DNA from: Mesorhizobium sp. WSM4306
Lineage (GTDB): Bacteria > Pseudomonadota > Alphaproteobacteria > Rhizobiales > Rhizobiaceae
Assembly: GCF_007003975.1 (NCBI RefSeq)
Contig: NZ_VFTC01000028.1
Span: 1-64,000 of the forward strand
Length of the DNA: 64,000 nt
Direction of reading: 5' to 3'
This document shows positions 33,171 through 42,273 of this stretch, piece after piece. Both the position numbers and the translations under genes were made by a program. How positions within the stretch are numbered: the stretch's first letter is position 1; each line of letters starts with the position of its first letter. The notes beneath the pieces are model-generated. The model saw only the letters and a program-made list of their open reading frames with translations, ran no database searches and was not told where the DNA came from.

Positions 33171-34054
33171 GCAACCGCGAGCGCTGCCCGACGCTTGCGC
33201 CCCTCATGCAACTGCCACAGGGAATGCGCGACCAGCGTGACGATGAGGATGGCGCCGCCGATCAGGCTGTTGCGCGACGGCGTCTCGGCAAAGATCATCC
33301 ACACCCAGACCGGCGCCAGCACGGTTTCCAGGAGATAGAACATCGCCACTTCCGGACCTGAAATGTATTTCGGCCCGTTAGCGAGGCAGAAGAAGGCGAA
33401 CGGCATGACGACGGCGCCGTTGAGGATGATCCACCATGGCGCCTCCACTTGAAAACCGGTCCTGGAGACCATGAAGACCGCCAACCCAAAAGGCAGGAGG
33501 ACACCGGTCAAAGCGGTGAAACCCATATCCTTGCCGCTGGCGCGCGAGATGGTGATGGCGCAGGCAATTGCGAAGGCCGAACACAACGCCATCACGTCGC
33601 CGAACAGGTGTCCGGTGCCGATGGAATCGCCGACGATGATGGCGATGCCGACGATCATCAACGCCATTGCCGCAAGCGTCAGCGGCCGCGGCCGTTCGTT
33701 CAAAAAGAGCCATGACAGCAGCGCCGAAAACATGGTGGAGAAGGCCAGGATGAAAACCAGATTGGCGGTCGAGGTGTTGTAGACGCCGGTGATGAAGGCG
33801 ACCGCGCCGAGCCCGTAGATCACGGCGACAATCAGCCCCGACCAGCCGGGTATGAGCTGCGGCGCATTCTTGCTGAACGAGCGCCAGACGGCCCATACGA
33901 TCAGCGCCGCCACGAAGGTGCAGCCGGTGCGCAGCAAAAGGATCGTCCACGCATCGCCATGAGCGAGCCGGATCAGCGGGATGTCGACGGTCAGCATCAG
34001 CCCGCCAAGCGCGGTGAGCAGAAGTCCTTTGGTGTGAGCGTTGTGAGATGACAT
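33158..34054 (-). CDS. EamA/DMT family transporter
   Basis: A 298-residue protein starting at ATG 34054, with ten hydrophobic helices in two EamA repeats (about residues 8-135 and 150-285). Typical phrases are ALGGLMLTVDIPLIRLAHGD, LAFSTMFSALLSWLFLNERP and PEVAMFYLLETVLAPVWVWM. It exports metabolites such as amino acids or drugs; the substrate is unknown. Its stop overlaps the convergent AI-2E gene by 13 bases. Confidence 0.88.
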   Translation of the reverse strand: MSSHNAHTKGLLLTALGGLMLTVDIPLIRLAHGDAWTILLLRTGCTFVAALIVWAVWRSFSKNAPQLIPGWSGLIVAVIYGLGAVAFITGVYNTSTANLVFILAFSTMFSALLSWLFLNERPRPLTLAAMALMIVGIAIIVGDSIGTGHLFGDVMALCSAFAIACAITISRASGKDMGFTALTGVLLPFGLAVFMVSRTGFQVEAPWWIILNGAVVMPFAFFCLANGPKYISGPEVAMFYLLETVLAPVWVWMIFAETPSRNSLIGGAILIVTLVAHSLWQLHEGRKRRAALAVAYPV

Positions 34055-34185
34055 GCAATGACTTTCGCAATGGACGAGAGGCAGGATGACCGGTCGGCGC
34101 AATCGCGCACTCTCCGCCAACAGCAGAAAGACCGGCATCGTCCCCGTTGAAAATGTTCAGGCCCGGATTTGGGAAAGAAGAAAGA

Positions 34186-34950
34186 TCAGCGCGTGACCGC
34201 TTCGTGGTCGTAGCGTTCCCAGCCCTTCGGGCCGAGATGCTCCTGCGGCATGAAGCGCATCTTATAGTTCATCTTGCGCGAGCCGTTGACCCAGTAGCCG
34301 AGATAGACATGGGGCAGGCCCATGGCCCTGGCGCGGGCGATATGGTCGAGGATCATGAAGGTGCCGAGCGAACGGTCCTCGAACTCGGGATTGAAGTAGG
34401 AATAGACCATCGACAGGCCGTCGGCCATCTTGTCGGTCAGCGCCACGGCGATCAGCTCGCCCTGGCCCTTGCCGGTGATGAAAGTGTCGGGGCCGCGCTT
34501 GCGGTATTCGATGACCTTGGTGTCGACATGGGTGTCCTCGACCATCATGGCGTAGTCGAGCACCGTCATGTCGGACATGCCGCCGCGACGGTGGCGAGCG
34601 TCGAGATAGCCGCGGAACAGCGAATACTGCTCGGTTGACGGCTGCGCGTCATGCATGGCGCCGATGAGATCGGAATTGCGCTGGATCACCCGCTTCATGT
34701 TGCGGCTGGCGGTGAACTCCTGCGCCAGGATGCGCACCGAGACGCAGGCGCGGCAGGTCTCGCAGGCCGGCCGGTAGGCGATATTCTGCGAGCGCCGGAA
34801 GCCGCCTTGCGTCAGCAGGTCGTTCATCTCCGGCGCCTTGTCGCCGACCAGATGCGTAAACACCTTGCGCTCGAACTGGCCCTCAAGATACGGGCACGGC
34901 GATGGCGCGGTCAGGAAGAACTGCGGCGACTGGGTCGGATGCTGCGTCAT
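34186..34950 (-). CDS. bpt: Aspartate/glutamate leucyltransferase (Bpt)
   Basis: A 254-residue GNAT-fold transferase of the bacterial Ate/Bpt family, which adds Leu from Leu-tRNA to proteins beginning with Asp or Glu and so marks them for ClpAP. The N-terminal segment FFLTAPSPCPYLEGQFERKVF and QNIAYRPACETCRACVSVRI carry the conserved cysteines. The C-terminal VYLGYWVNGSRKMNYKMRF is the family signature. Length is normal. Confidence 0.93.
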   Translation of the reverse strand: MTQHPTQSPQFFLTAPSPCPYLEGQFERKVFTHLVGDKAPEMNDLLTQGGFRRSQNIAYRPACETCRACVSVRILAQEFTASRNMKRVIQRNSDLIGAMHDAQPSTEQYSLFRGYLDARHRRGGMSDMTVLDYAMMVEDTHVDTKVIEYRKRGPDTFITGKGQGELIAVALTDKMADGLSMVYSYFNPEFEDRSLGTFMILDHIARARAMGLPHVYLGYWVNGSRKMNYKMRFMPQEHLGPKGWERYDHEAVTR

Positions 34951-35089
34951 CGAACCTTGGAAACACTCCTGCGAATCGCTCTACCTTTGGCCTCGCCGGC
35001 GAAAAATTCAACAGGATTCCGAAGGCGTGTGTGAAAGGACGCCTTCACATTTGTGCGCCGATGGTGGTCGGGAGGAGCTGAAAGCCGGT

Positions 35090-35560
35090 TCAACGGTCGC
35101 TGCGGCTGACAACCGTGCCAAGCAGCAGGTCGTGCAGCGTGCGCTTGCGATCGGAAAACAGCGTCACCAGGAGGATGAGCGGCGTCAGGATGACAGTGCT
35201 GGCCCAAAACAGCACCGAATGGACAACAGCGGTGAGCCCGTCGATGCGGCTGCCGTCGAGACGATCGAGCCGAATGCCCATCATCCTCATGCCTGAAGTG
35301 GCCTGGTTGCGACCGCCCAGCGTGTTCCAGATGTAGAGAATGGCGACCGCCGGCACGAGGATGGAATAAAGCGCCCAGCCAAGACCGAAGGTCAAAAGGC
35401 CAAGCACGGCCACCAGGATCGCGAACGGAATGGTGAGCAGCGCCACGATGCAATAGTCGATGATGAAGGCGAAGATGCGCCGCGTGCGCACACCGTCATA
35501 AGCCCTGACGTCGTCGAGCCTGCTGGTGATGATTTCGCCGTCAAGTACGCCCGCGTTCAT
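35090..35560 (-). CDS. RDD family membrane protein
   Basis: A 156-residue protein with three or four hydrophobic segments. TRRIFAFIIDYCIVALLTIP carries the R..D pair, and RKRTLHDLLLGTVV the second acidic site, which define RDD proteins. Function in transport or membrane homeostasis is not established. It is transcribed toward bpt with a 139-base gap. Confidence 0.88.
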   Translation of the reverse strand: MNAGVLDGEIITSRLDDVRAYDGVRTRRIFAFIIDYCIVALLTIPFAILVAVLGLLTFGLGWALYSILVPAVAILYIWNTLGGRNQATSGMRMMGIRLDRLDGSRIDGLTAVVHSVLFWASTVILTPLILLVTLFSDRKRTLHDLLLGTVVSRSDR

Positions 35561-35667
35561 GTCACGTCCTCGTCACGGCATCCAATGGGGATACCCGTCG
35601 CCCTTTCAAATGGTGAGGGCGACGGCGAATTCAAGAAACGGACACTGCGGCGTTCGGCTGGCCGTTC

Positions 35668-36360
35668 CTAGAAGATGCCGGGCACAAGGCGATAGCGGAC
35701 CCTGTCCATATACTCGCGATATTCCTGCGTCCTTGCCAGGATAGCTTCCTCCCGCAGGATGCGATGGATCTGGAAAACCGTGATGATGGCATAGACGGTG
35801 AAGTTATAGATCGAGAAGCTCGACAGCAGGAACAGGATGTGTCCTACCAAATAGCCGGCATAGATTGGATGCCGCACGAACCGGTAGGCGCCGCCGGTCA
35901 CGACGCCGCGATTGGCGGGCAGGATGGCGAAGGAGCGGCCAAGCGACACCTTGCCCCAGATGACAACCCAAAGCCCGATGAACTGGATCGGCGCCGCGAT
36001 ATAGAGCGGGATGATTGGAGCGCCGACCTCCATCGAGACGAAGCCTGCCCCGAAACCGGCTGCCAGAGCGATGAAGACGGTCAAGGGGTTCCAGTCGCGC
36101 ACCAAGGGTCGCCGCGCCGTCAGCAACCAGATGAAAGTCAACGAGTCGGAGATCATGAGCAGCAACAGGTTGAGACGAGCTGGATTGACGACCAGATGCT
36201 GGATGCCCCGATAGACAAAGAGCGCGGCGACAGCCAGCGCTATGAAACGGAACAGTCCCTCGCGCAGATCGACGAGGACCTCGCGGCTGCGCAGGCTGGA
36301 CCAGAAACCCGCCTGCACCCCAGACAGCGGCTCACTTTTGGAAATAGCCAAATCAGTCAC
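35668..36360 (-). CDS. ICMT/PEMT-like membrane methyltransferase
   Basis: A 230-residue protein with about six hydrophobic helices. The C-terminal part has GAYRFVRHPIYAGYLVGHIL and REEAILARTQEYREYMDRVR, the RHPxYxG and acidic motifs of isoprenylcysteine carboxyl-methyltransferase and phospholipid methyltransferase families. Bacterial members act on unknown membrane substrates. It is divergent from sthA. Confidence 0.85.
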   Translation of the reverse strand: MTDLAISKSEPLSGVQAGFWSSLRSREVLVDLREGLFRFIALAVAALFVYRGIQHLVVNPARLNLLLLMISDSLTFIWLLTARRPLVRDWNPLTVFIALAAGFGAGFVSMEVGAPIIPLYIAAPIQFIGLWVVIWGKVSLGRSFAILPANRGVVTGGAYRFVRHPIYAGYLVGHILFLLSSFSIYNFTVYAIITVFQIHRILREEAILARTQEYREYMDRVRYRLVPGIF

Positions 36361-36560
36361 CCGGTGATCCCCTCGAGGGTGACCATTGCACGCAAGCGTT
36401 GCCGTCCCGTTAAGCTCTCTCGAGCAGTTCTCCCATTACGCCGAAAGATTCATCACAGTTGCGCCGAACCGCACGAGTTTGCGGTCTGGGCAGTTGAACA
36501 TGACACTCTTCCCAGTTTAGCTTGCTGCGGCGCAACAAGACGCCGAGGGGACGGGGAAAT

Positions 36561-37949
36561 ATGGATTACGACATGCTGGTCATCGGCAGCGGCCCGTCCG
36601 GCCGCCGCGCTGCGGTGCAATCGGCCAAGCTCGGCAAATCGGTGCTGGTGGTCGACAGGGGCCGGCGCCTCGGTGGCGTCTCGGTGCACACCGGCACCAT
36701 CCCGTCGAAGACGCTGCGCGAGACGGTGCTCAACCTCTCCGGCTGGCGTGAGCGCGGCTTTTACGGCCGCGGCTACCGGGTCAAGCAGGACATTTCGATC
36801 GGCGATCTTGTCGATCGCCTACACAAGACGCTCGACCACGAGGTCGAGGTGCTGCAGCACCAGTTCATGCGCAATGCGGTCAAGAGTGCACGCGCCACGG
36901 CGAAATTCCTCGGCCCCAACAAGATCAGCCTGACCGCCGACAATGGCGACTACTCGGAGGTCGGCTTCGCCAATGCGCTGATCGCGGTCGGCACCAGGCC
37001 GCACCGGCCGCGCGACGTGCCCTTCGACAAGGTCCGCGTCTTCGACAGCGACGAGATGCTGGAACTCGACCGTTTGCCGCGCACACTGACGGTGATCGGC
37101 GCCGGCGTCATCGGCGTCGAATATGCCACCATCTTTTCGGCCCTCGACGTGCCGGTGACGCTGGTCGAGCCGCGCAACACCATTCTCGATTTCGTCGACC
37201 GCGAGATCGTCGACGACTTCATCCACCAGATGCGCGACCGCGGCATGACCATTCGCCTCGGCAGTACGGTCAAGGAAATCGTCTCTAAGCCGGACTATGC
37301 CGAAGTGACGCTGGCCGACGGCCGCACCATCCGCTCCGAGGTCGTGCTTTACGCCGCCGGCCGCAGCGGCAATCTCGGCAGCCTTGGCCTCGACGTGGTC
37401 GGCATCGATGCCGACTCCAGGGGCCGCATCAAGGTCGATCCGCAGACGTTCCAGACCGCCGTGCCCAACATTTATGCCACCGGCGACGTCATCGGCTTTC
37501 CGAGCCTTGCCTCGACTTCAATGGAGCAGGGCAGGGTGGCCGCCTGCCACGCCTTCGGCGTGCAGCTGCCGCCGCCGCCGGAAACCTTCCCCTATGGCAT
37601 CTACGCCGTGCCGGAAATCTCCACTGTCGGCCAGTCGGAGGAACAGGTGCGCGAGAGCGGCGCCGCCTATGAGGTCGGCGTGGCGCGTTTTCGCGAAACC
37701 TCGCGCGGCCACATCATGGGCGTCAACACCGGCTTCCTGAAGCTGCTGTTTTCGGTCGAAACACGCCGGCTGCTCGGTGCCCACATCGTCGGCGAGGGCG
37801 CCACCGAACTGATCCATATCGGCCAGGCGGTGATCAATCTCGGCGGCACCGTCGACTTCTTCGTCAACAACACCTTCAACTACCCAACGCTGGCCGAAGC
37901 CTACAAGATCGCCGGGCTCGATGCCTGGAACCGGATGGGGCGGGGGTAG
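36561..37949 (+). CDS. sthA: Soluble pyridine nucleotide transhydrogenase
   Basis: A 462-residue flavoprotein starting at ATG 36561 after GAGGGGACGGGG. FAD site MLVIGSGPSGRRAAVQSAKL is N-terminal, NAD(P) site LTVIGAGVIGVEYATIF is near residue 180, and IYATGDVIGFPSLA binds FAD ribityl. The region where disulphide oxidoreductases have CxxxxC reads GGVSVHTGTIPSKTLRE, with no cysteine pair, as expected for SthA. It equilibrates NADH and NADPH. Confidence 0.93.
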   Translation: MDYDMLVIGSGPSGRRAAVQSAKLGKSVLVVDRGRRLGGVSVHTGTIPSKTLRETVLNLSGWRERGFYGRGYRVKQDISIGDLVDRLHKTLDHEVEVLQHQFMRNAVKSARATAKFLGPNKISLTADNGDYSEVGFANALIAVGTRPHRPRDVPFDKVRVFDSDEMLELDRLPRTLTVIGAGVIGVEYATIFSALDVPVTLVEPRNTILDFVDREIVDDFIHQMRDRGMTIRLGSTVKEIVSKPDYAEVTLADGRTIRSEVVLYAAGRSGNLGSLGLDVVGIDADSRGRIKVDPQTFQTAVPNIYATGDVIGFPSLASTSMEQGRVAACHAFGVQLPPPPETFPYGIYAVPEISTVGQSEEQVRESGAAYEVGVARFRETSRGHIMGVNTGFLKLLFSVETRRLLGAHIVGEGATELIHIGQAVINLGGTVDFFVNNTFNYPTLAEAYKIAGLDAWNRMGRG

Positions 37950-38050
37950 GCGCGTCCGCATCCACATCTTTCAGCCGGCTTACTGTTTTCAGTGGCTCGC
38001 TGCAGCGTTATGTGAGTTGATGGGGTGGACGGGCGCGACAGGAGATCGAG

Positions 38051-38692
38051 ATGCTGGGCTGGTTCCGCAAGCTGCTGCCGCGCGAAGATCGCTTCTTCGA
38101 TCTGTTTGAACGGCATTCCCGTACCGTAGTTGGTGGCGCCGAGGCGCTGGAGCAGCTTCTCCAAGGCAAGGATATCGAGCGCTGGTGCCAGAAAATCATC
38201 GATCTCGAGGACGAGGCCGATCACATCACCGCCGAAGTCCTGCTGGCGGTGCGGCGCTCCTTCATCACGCCCTTCGATCGCGGCGACATCAAGGATCTTA
38301 TTCAGTCGATGGATGATGCCATCGACATGATGCACAAGACCGTCAAGACGGTGAAGCTGTTCGAAAAGAAGGAATTCGACCCGCTGATGCAGGAAATGGG
38401 TGGCGTCATCGTTGCCGCTTCCAGGCTGGTTGCCGAGGCGATCCCGCTGCTTAGCAAAGTCGGCACGCACACCGTGCGCCTCAACGCCATCGCAGAAGAA
38501 GTCATGCGCGTCGAAAGCCGCGCCGACGATTTGCATGAGCAAGGATTGAAGGACCTATTCCAGCGGCATGGCCGTAGCGATCCGATGGCCTACCTGATCG
38601 GCAGCGAGATTTATGGCCAGCTGGAGAAAGTGGTCGACCGCTTCGAGGACGTCGCCAACGAGATCAGCGGCATCGTCATCGAGAACGTTTAG
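38051..38692 (+). CDS. DUF47 (PhoU-like) Pit-accessory protein
   Basis: A 213-residue helical protein. It has the DUF47 pattern: REDRFFDLFERHSRTVVGGA, DLEDEADHITAEVLLAVRRS, FITPFDRGDIKDLIQSMDDA, and ESRADDLHEQGLKDLF. Such proteins pair with Pit phosphate transporters. The pit gene starts three bases after its stop, so this is an orf-pit operon; in Sinorhizobium the equivalent pair gives low-affinity phosphate uptake repressed by PhoB under starvation. No Pho box is evident here. Confidence 0.93.
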   Translation: MLGWFRKLLPREDRFFDLFERHSRTVVGGAEALEQLLQGKDIERWCQKIIDLEDEADHITAEVLLAVRRSFITPFDRGDIKDLIQSMDDAIDMMHKTVKTVKLFEKKEFDPLMQEMGGVIVAASRLVAEAIPLLSKVGTHTVRLNAIAEEVMRVESRADDLHEQGLKDLFQRHGRSDPMAYLIGSEIYGQLEKVVDRFEDVANEISGIVIENV

Positions 38693-38695
38693 GCA

Positions 38696-39700
38696 ATGGA
38701 AGCCACCATCGCCTTTCCCGTGCTGGCCGGCCTTGTAGCCGTCGCGCTGTTTTTCGATTTTCTCAATGGCCTGCATGATGCCGCCAACTCCATTGCTACC
38801 ATCGTCTCCACCCGCGTGCTGAGGCCTCAATATGCGGTGCTATGGGCGGCTTTCTTCAATTTCATCGCCTTCATGTTCTTCGGCCTCCATGTCGCCGAGA
38901 CCGTGGGAAAAGGCATAGTCGACGTCACCATTGTCACGCCGGCGGTGATCTTTTCGGCACTAGTCGGCGCTATTGTCTGGAACATCGTCACCTGGATTGC
39001 CGGCATCCCATCGAGCAGTTCGCATGCGCTGATCGGTGGGTTGGTCGGCGCGGGTATTGCGAAGGCCGGCGTTGGCGCCATCGTCTGGACGGGGCTTGGC
39101 AAGACGGTCGCCGCAATCGTCGTGTCGCCGGCGACCGGGTTTGTTCTGGCGCTGGTCCTGATCCTGGCCGTTTCCTGGCTGGTCGTGCGCCAGACACCAT
39201 TCGCCGTCGATGGCAGCTTCCGCATCATGCAGTTCTTTTCGGCCTCGCTCTATTCGCTCGGGCACGGCGGCAACGACGCCCAGAAAACCATGGGCATCAT
39301 CGCCGTACTGCTCTACTCACAAGGCATCCTAGGCGCCAATTTCTACGTGCCACTATGGGTCGTCCTCACCTGTCAGTCGGCGCTGGCGCTGGGGACGTTG
39401 CTCGGTGGCTGGCGCATCGTTCACACAATGGGCTCGAAAATCACCCGGCTGAATCCGATGCAGGGCTTCTGCGCCGAAACCGGCGGCGCCATCACTCTGT
39501 TCGCGGCCACCTGGCTCGGCGTTCCCGTATCGACCACCCACACGATCACCGGGGCCATCATCGGCGTCGGCGCTGCCCGCCGCGTCTCAGCCGTGCGCTG
39601 GGGCATTGCCGGCAACATCGTCATCGCGTGGATTGTCACCTTGCCGGCCACGGGGGCAATTTCGGCACTCACCTATTTTGTCACGCGCCTCGGCGGCTGA
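38696..39700 (+). CDS. pit: Inorganic phosphate transporter (Pit family)
   Basis: A 334-residue membrane protein. Two inverted repeats carry the PiT signatures FDFLNGLHDAANSIATIVST in the N-terminal half and LYSLGHGGNDAQKTMGIIA in the centre, with a C-terminal GVPVSTTHTITGAIIGVG. It takes up metal-phosphate by H+ symport. It overlaps nothing but follows the DUF47 gene by three bases. Confidence 0.95.
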   Translation: MEATIAFPVLAGLVAVALFFDFLNGLHDAANSIATIVSTRVLRPQYAVLWAAFFNFIAFMFFGLHVAETVGKGIVDVTIVTPAVIFSALVGAIVWNIVTWIAGIPSSSSHALIGGLVGAGIAKAGVGAIVWTGLGKTVAAIVVSPATGFVLALVLILAVSWLVVRQTPFAVDGSFRIMQFFSASLYSLGHGGNDAQKTMGIIAVLLYSQGILGANFYVPLWVVLTCQSALALGTLLGGWRIVHTMGSKITRLNPMQGFCAETGGAITLFAATWLGVPVSTTHTITGAIIGVGAARRVSAVRWGIAGNIVIAWIVTLPATGAISALTYFVTRLGG

Positions 39701-39820
39701 CGCGGAGCGGGCGCCAAAATCTGAGTATGGGCGATGAAGCGTCCATACAGATCTGACGCAAAAGCCTAGCCCTGAAGTTCGTTTGATCTTCTCGCCAAAA
39801 ACCGTGTCGCCCCAGCCACC

Positions 39821-40006
39821 TTATCGGGTTTTTGCCGGATTTCTGCTGGGCAGCAGTTCCACGACGCCGGCCTCTTTGAGGGTTTTGAGCGCTTCCTCTT
39901 TGGTGAGGCCAAACTTGCGGGCAAAGTAGGCGGCTTCGATCGCCATTTCGCGATCTGCCTGGGGTTCGATTTTCTGCTTTGCCTTCTTGCCCACGACAAG
40001 AATCAT
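39821..40006 (-). CDS. Small DUF3606-like hypothetical protein
   Basis: A 61-residue protein from ATG 40006; a longer frame reaches 40045. It contains EAAYFARKFGLTKEEALKTLKEAG, resembling the DUF3606 helix pair found in rhizobia, and a basic end (LLPSRNPAKTR). It is surrounded by gene-poor sequence and probably monocistronic. Function unknown. Confidence 0.55.
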   Translation of the reverse strand: MILVVGKKAKQKIEPQADREMAIEAAYFARKFGLTKEEALKTLKEAGVVELLPSRNPAKTR

Positions 40007-40196
40007 AGCACATTCCACTAGATAGATCCAAAGAGGCTCGTCCACCGGGCTTTGTACACGGGCTGCGGCCAGTGGGCTCCCGGCTTACTTAGCCTAGATC
40101 GCGGCGCGGTCGCGAACGTCGATAGCTCTCTCAATCCGGGCCACTTTCGGAGGGATGGCCACATTGCCGGCACGACCCGGTAGTAGTGATGATTTG

Positions 40197-40859
40197 CTAT
40201 GCAGCAATCGGCGCAGCAAGCCATTGCCTGGCGATCGCGGCGTCAGGGTCGCCGATGTCATGACCTGAGGCGACGATCCGGGCATCGACGTCGGCGCCGC
40301 GTTTGGTGAACAGCGTCACCAGTGCTGGCGCAAACGGCCCGTAGGTCGCGTCGCCGGCGCCGGCAATAATCAGAACCCGCGTCCCCCCGAGGTCGGTTGA
40401 CGGCGTATCGTCAAGCACGGGCATCGCTCTCAGCAACGCTGCTTGTCGTACGAGGCCGGGGTGGAGCAGCATCAGGCTGGAAACCAGATTGGCGCCGTTG
40501 GAATAGCCGAGGAATGTCGCCCGGGCGAGATCAAGCCGGTGCCGCCTTGCGGCCTCGCTTGCAAACGCCGCGAAGGCGGATGTCTCGGCGCGGATGCTTG
40601 CCTGCTCGAAGCGGGTCGGGGTGATCCGCTCGAACCAGCGGAAGCCGTCCTCCTGCGGGATGCGGCCCCGCACCGCGACCAGCGTGGCATTGGGGGCGAT
40701 CTGCGTCGCAATCGGCAGCATCGTCGTTTCGTCGACGCCCGATCCGTGCAGCAAAAACAGGCACTCGCCGCTTGCATTTACCGGCTCGAGGAACCGGTAA
40801 CGGAAGGCCAGATCCTGGTGCAGAACGTCATGCTTTTCGGTATATTCAGGCACGCTCAT
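40197..40859 (-). CDS. Alpha/beta-hydrolase, carboxylesterase/phospholipase type
   Basis: A 220-residue enzyme from ATG 40859. The nucleophile elbow GYSNGANLV holds the Ser, IIAGAGDATYGPFAP the Asp, and VASGHDIGDPDAAI the His. LFLLHGSGVDETTMLPIA is the oxyanion region. It fits the small carboxylesterase/dienelactone hydrolase group; the ester substrate is unknown. The divergent neighbour is the OpgC-like gene. Confidence 0.88.
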   Translation of the reverse strand: MSVPEYTEKHDVLHQDLAFRYRFLEPVNASGECLFLLHGSGVDETTMLPIATQIAPNATLVAVRGRIPQEDGFRWFERITPTRFEQASIRAETSAFAAFASEAARRHRLDLARATFLGYSNGANLVSSLMLLHPGLVRQAALLRAMPVLDDTPSTDLGGTRVLIIAGAGDATYGPFAPALVTLFTKRGADVDARIVASGHDIGDPDAAIARQWLAAPIAA

Positions 40860-41070
40860 ATCTCTTTGATTTCGTGATTGTTTTGTTCGTTTGCCGGCTT
40901 CAAAACGGAATATTTTCACGCTCCGCGAAATGTGATTGAACCAGGCCCATTTCAGACCGTTTCTGCGCCGATATGCTTCCCGCGGGAGGAATCGAAGCGG
41001 TGTGCGCCGATGGTCGCATCCCGGCATGAACAACACGAGCACCTTGCTCTCGCTTTGAGGCCTTTTGTCG

Positions 41071-42258
41071 ATGACTATGCAACTCCCGCCGGATCGCGCC
41101 GAACGCGACACCCGCATTGACGTGTTCCGCGCGCTCGCTCTCTTGACCATCTATATCGACCATGTGCCGGGCACCGTCTTTGAAACGCTGACCTACAAGA
41201 ATCTCGGATTCTCGGACGCGGCGGAAGCCTTCGTGCTGATCTCCGGCATGTCCGTGGCGCTCGCCTACGGCAGCAAGTTCCAGACCGGTGGTCGGCTATG
41301 GGCGACGTTGAAGATGTGGCGCCGCGCCGGCGTCCTCTACACCGCCCACATCGTCACCACCATGGTGGTGATGGCGATGTTCTGCGCGGCGGCGGTCTTC
41401 GCCCACCGGCCCGAGCTGCTGAAACTGATAAACATCGAACCGCTGATGAAGAACACGCCCGAAGTGATGGTCGGCATCGTCACGCTCGGCCACCAGCTTG
41501 GCTACAACAACATCCTGCCGGTCTATGCGGCGCTGCTGTTGATGGCGCCGGTCTTCCTGCTCTTCATCAGCTACAGGCCGCTGCCGGCACTGGTCTTTTC
41601 CGGCGCGCTGTGGCTTGTCGCCGGCATCTGGCAGATCGCGCCGCCGAACTATCCCGAGCCGGGCTTCTGGTTCCTCAACCCACTGTCCTGGCAGTTCCTG
41701 TTCAACATTGGTCTCGCCGGCATGCTGCATGTCCGGCGCGGCGGTACGATTCCCGTCAATCGCTGGCTGGTGGGCGCAGCGGCGACCTATGTCGCGGCAG
41801 CGCTGGTCTGGGTTCACAGCCCGCTCTGGGGCCAGATCACCTGGTTCGATCTGCCTGTGGTGATCGGCGGCTTCGACAAGACCTTCCTGTCGCTGCCGCG
41901 GTTGCTGCACATTCTGGCAGTGAGCTATCTGGTTGTGGCCCTGCCGGCATTCTCGAACCTGTTCCGCCTCAGTCGCGACCATCCGCTCGCTCTGCTCGGC
42001 AAGCGGTCGCTGCCGGTGTTCCTTGCCGGCACAGTGATCGCCATGGTGGCGCAGGTAATGAGGGTGATCAATCCGGGCGGCCTTGCCTATGACGCCTTGC
42101 TGATATCGGCCGGCATCGCCATGCAGTTCGCGCTCGCCTTCTATCTCGAATGGCTGTCGACCATCGGCTGGTCGGGCAAGAAGCCGGTTCGCACCGAAGC
42201 TCCGGCCGCTCGCCAGCCTTTCGGCATGGCGCCCGTGGTGGCAAGGCTGAGTAGGTAA
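41071..42258 (+). CDS. OpgC-like membrane acyltransferase
   Basis: A 395-residue protein with about ten membrane helices, starting at ATG 41071 (GAGG ten bases upstream). The N-terminus RDTRIDVFRALALLTIYIDH and SDAAEAFVLISGMSVALAYG match the OpgC/acyltransferase-3 fold. In rhizobia OpgC succinylates periplasmic cyclic beta-glucans. Its substrate in this organism is inferred from family only. Confidence 0.88.
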   Translation: MTMQLPPDRAERDTRIDVFRALALLTIYIDHVPGTVFETLTYKNLGFSDAAEAFVLISGMSVALAYGSKFQTGGRLWATLKMWRRAGVLYTAHIVTTMVVMAMFCAAAVFAHRPELLKLINIEPLMKNTPEVMVGIVTLGHQLGYNNILPVYAALLLMAPVFLLFISYRPLPALVFSGALWLVAGIWQIAPPNYPEPGFWFLNPLSWQFLFNIGLAGMLHVRRGGTIPVNRWLVGAAATYVAAALVWVHSPLWGQITWFDLPVVIGGFDKTFLSLPRLLHILAVSYLVVALPAFSNLFRLSRDHPLALLGKRSLPVFLAGTVIAMVAQVMRVINPGGLAYDALLISAGIAMQFALAFYLEWLSTIGWSGKKPVRTEAPAARQPFGMAPVVARLSR

Positions 42259-42273
42259 TCCAGTCGGCCTGAT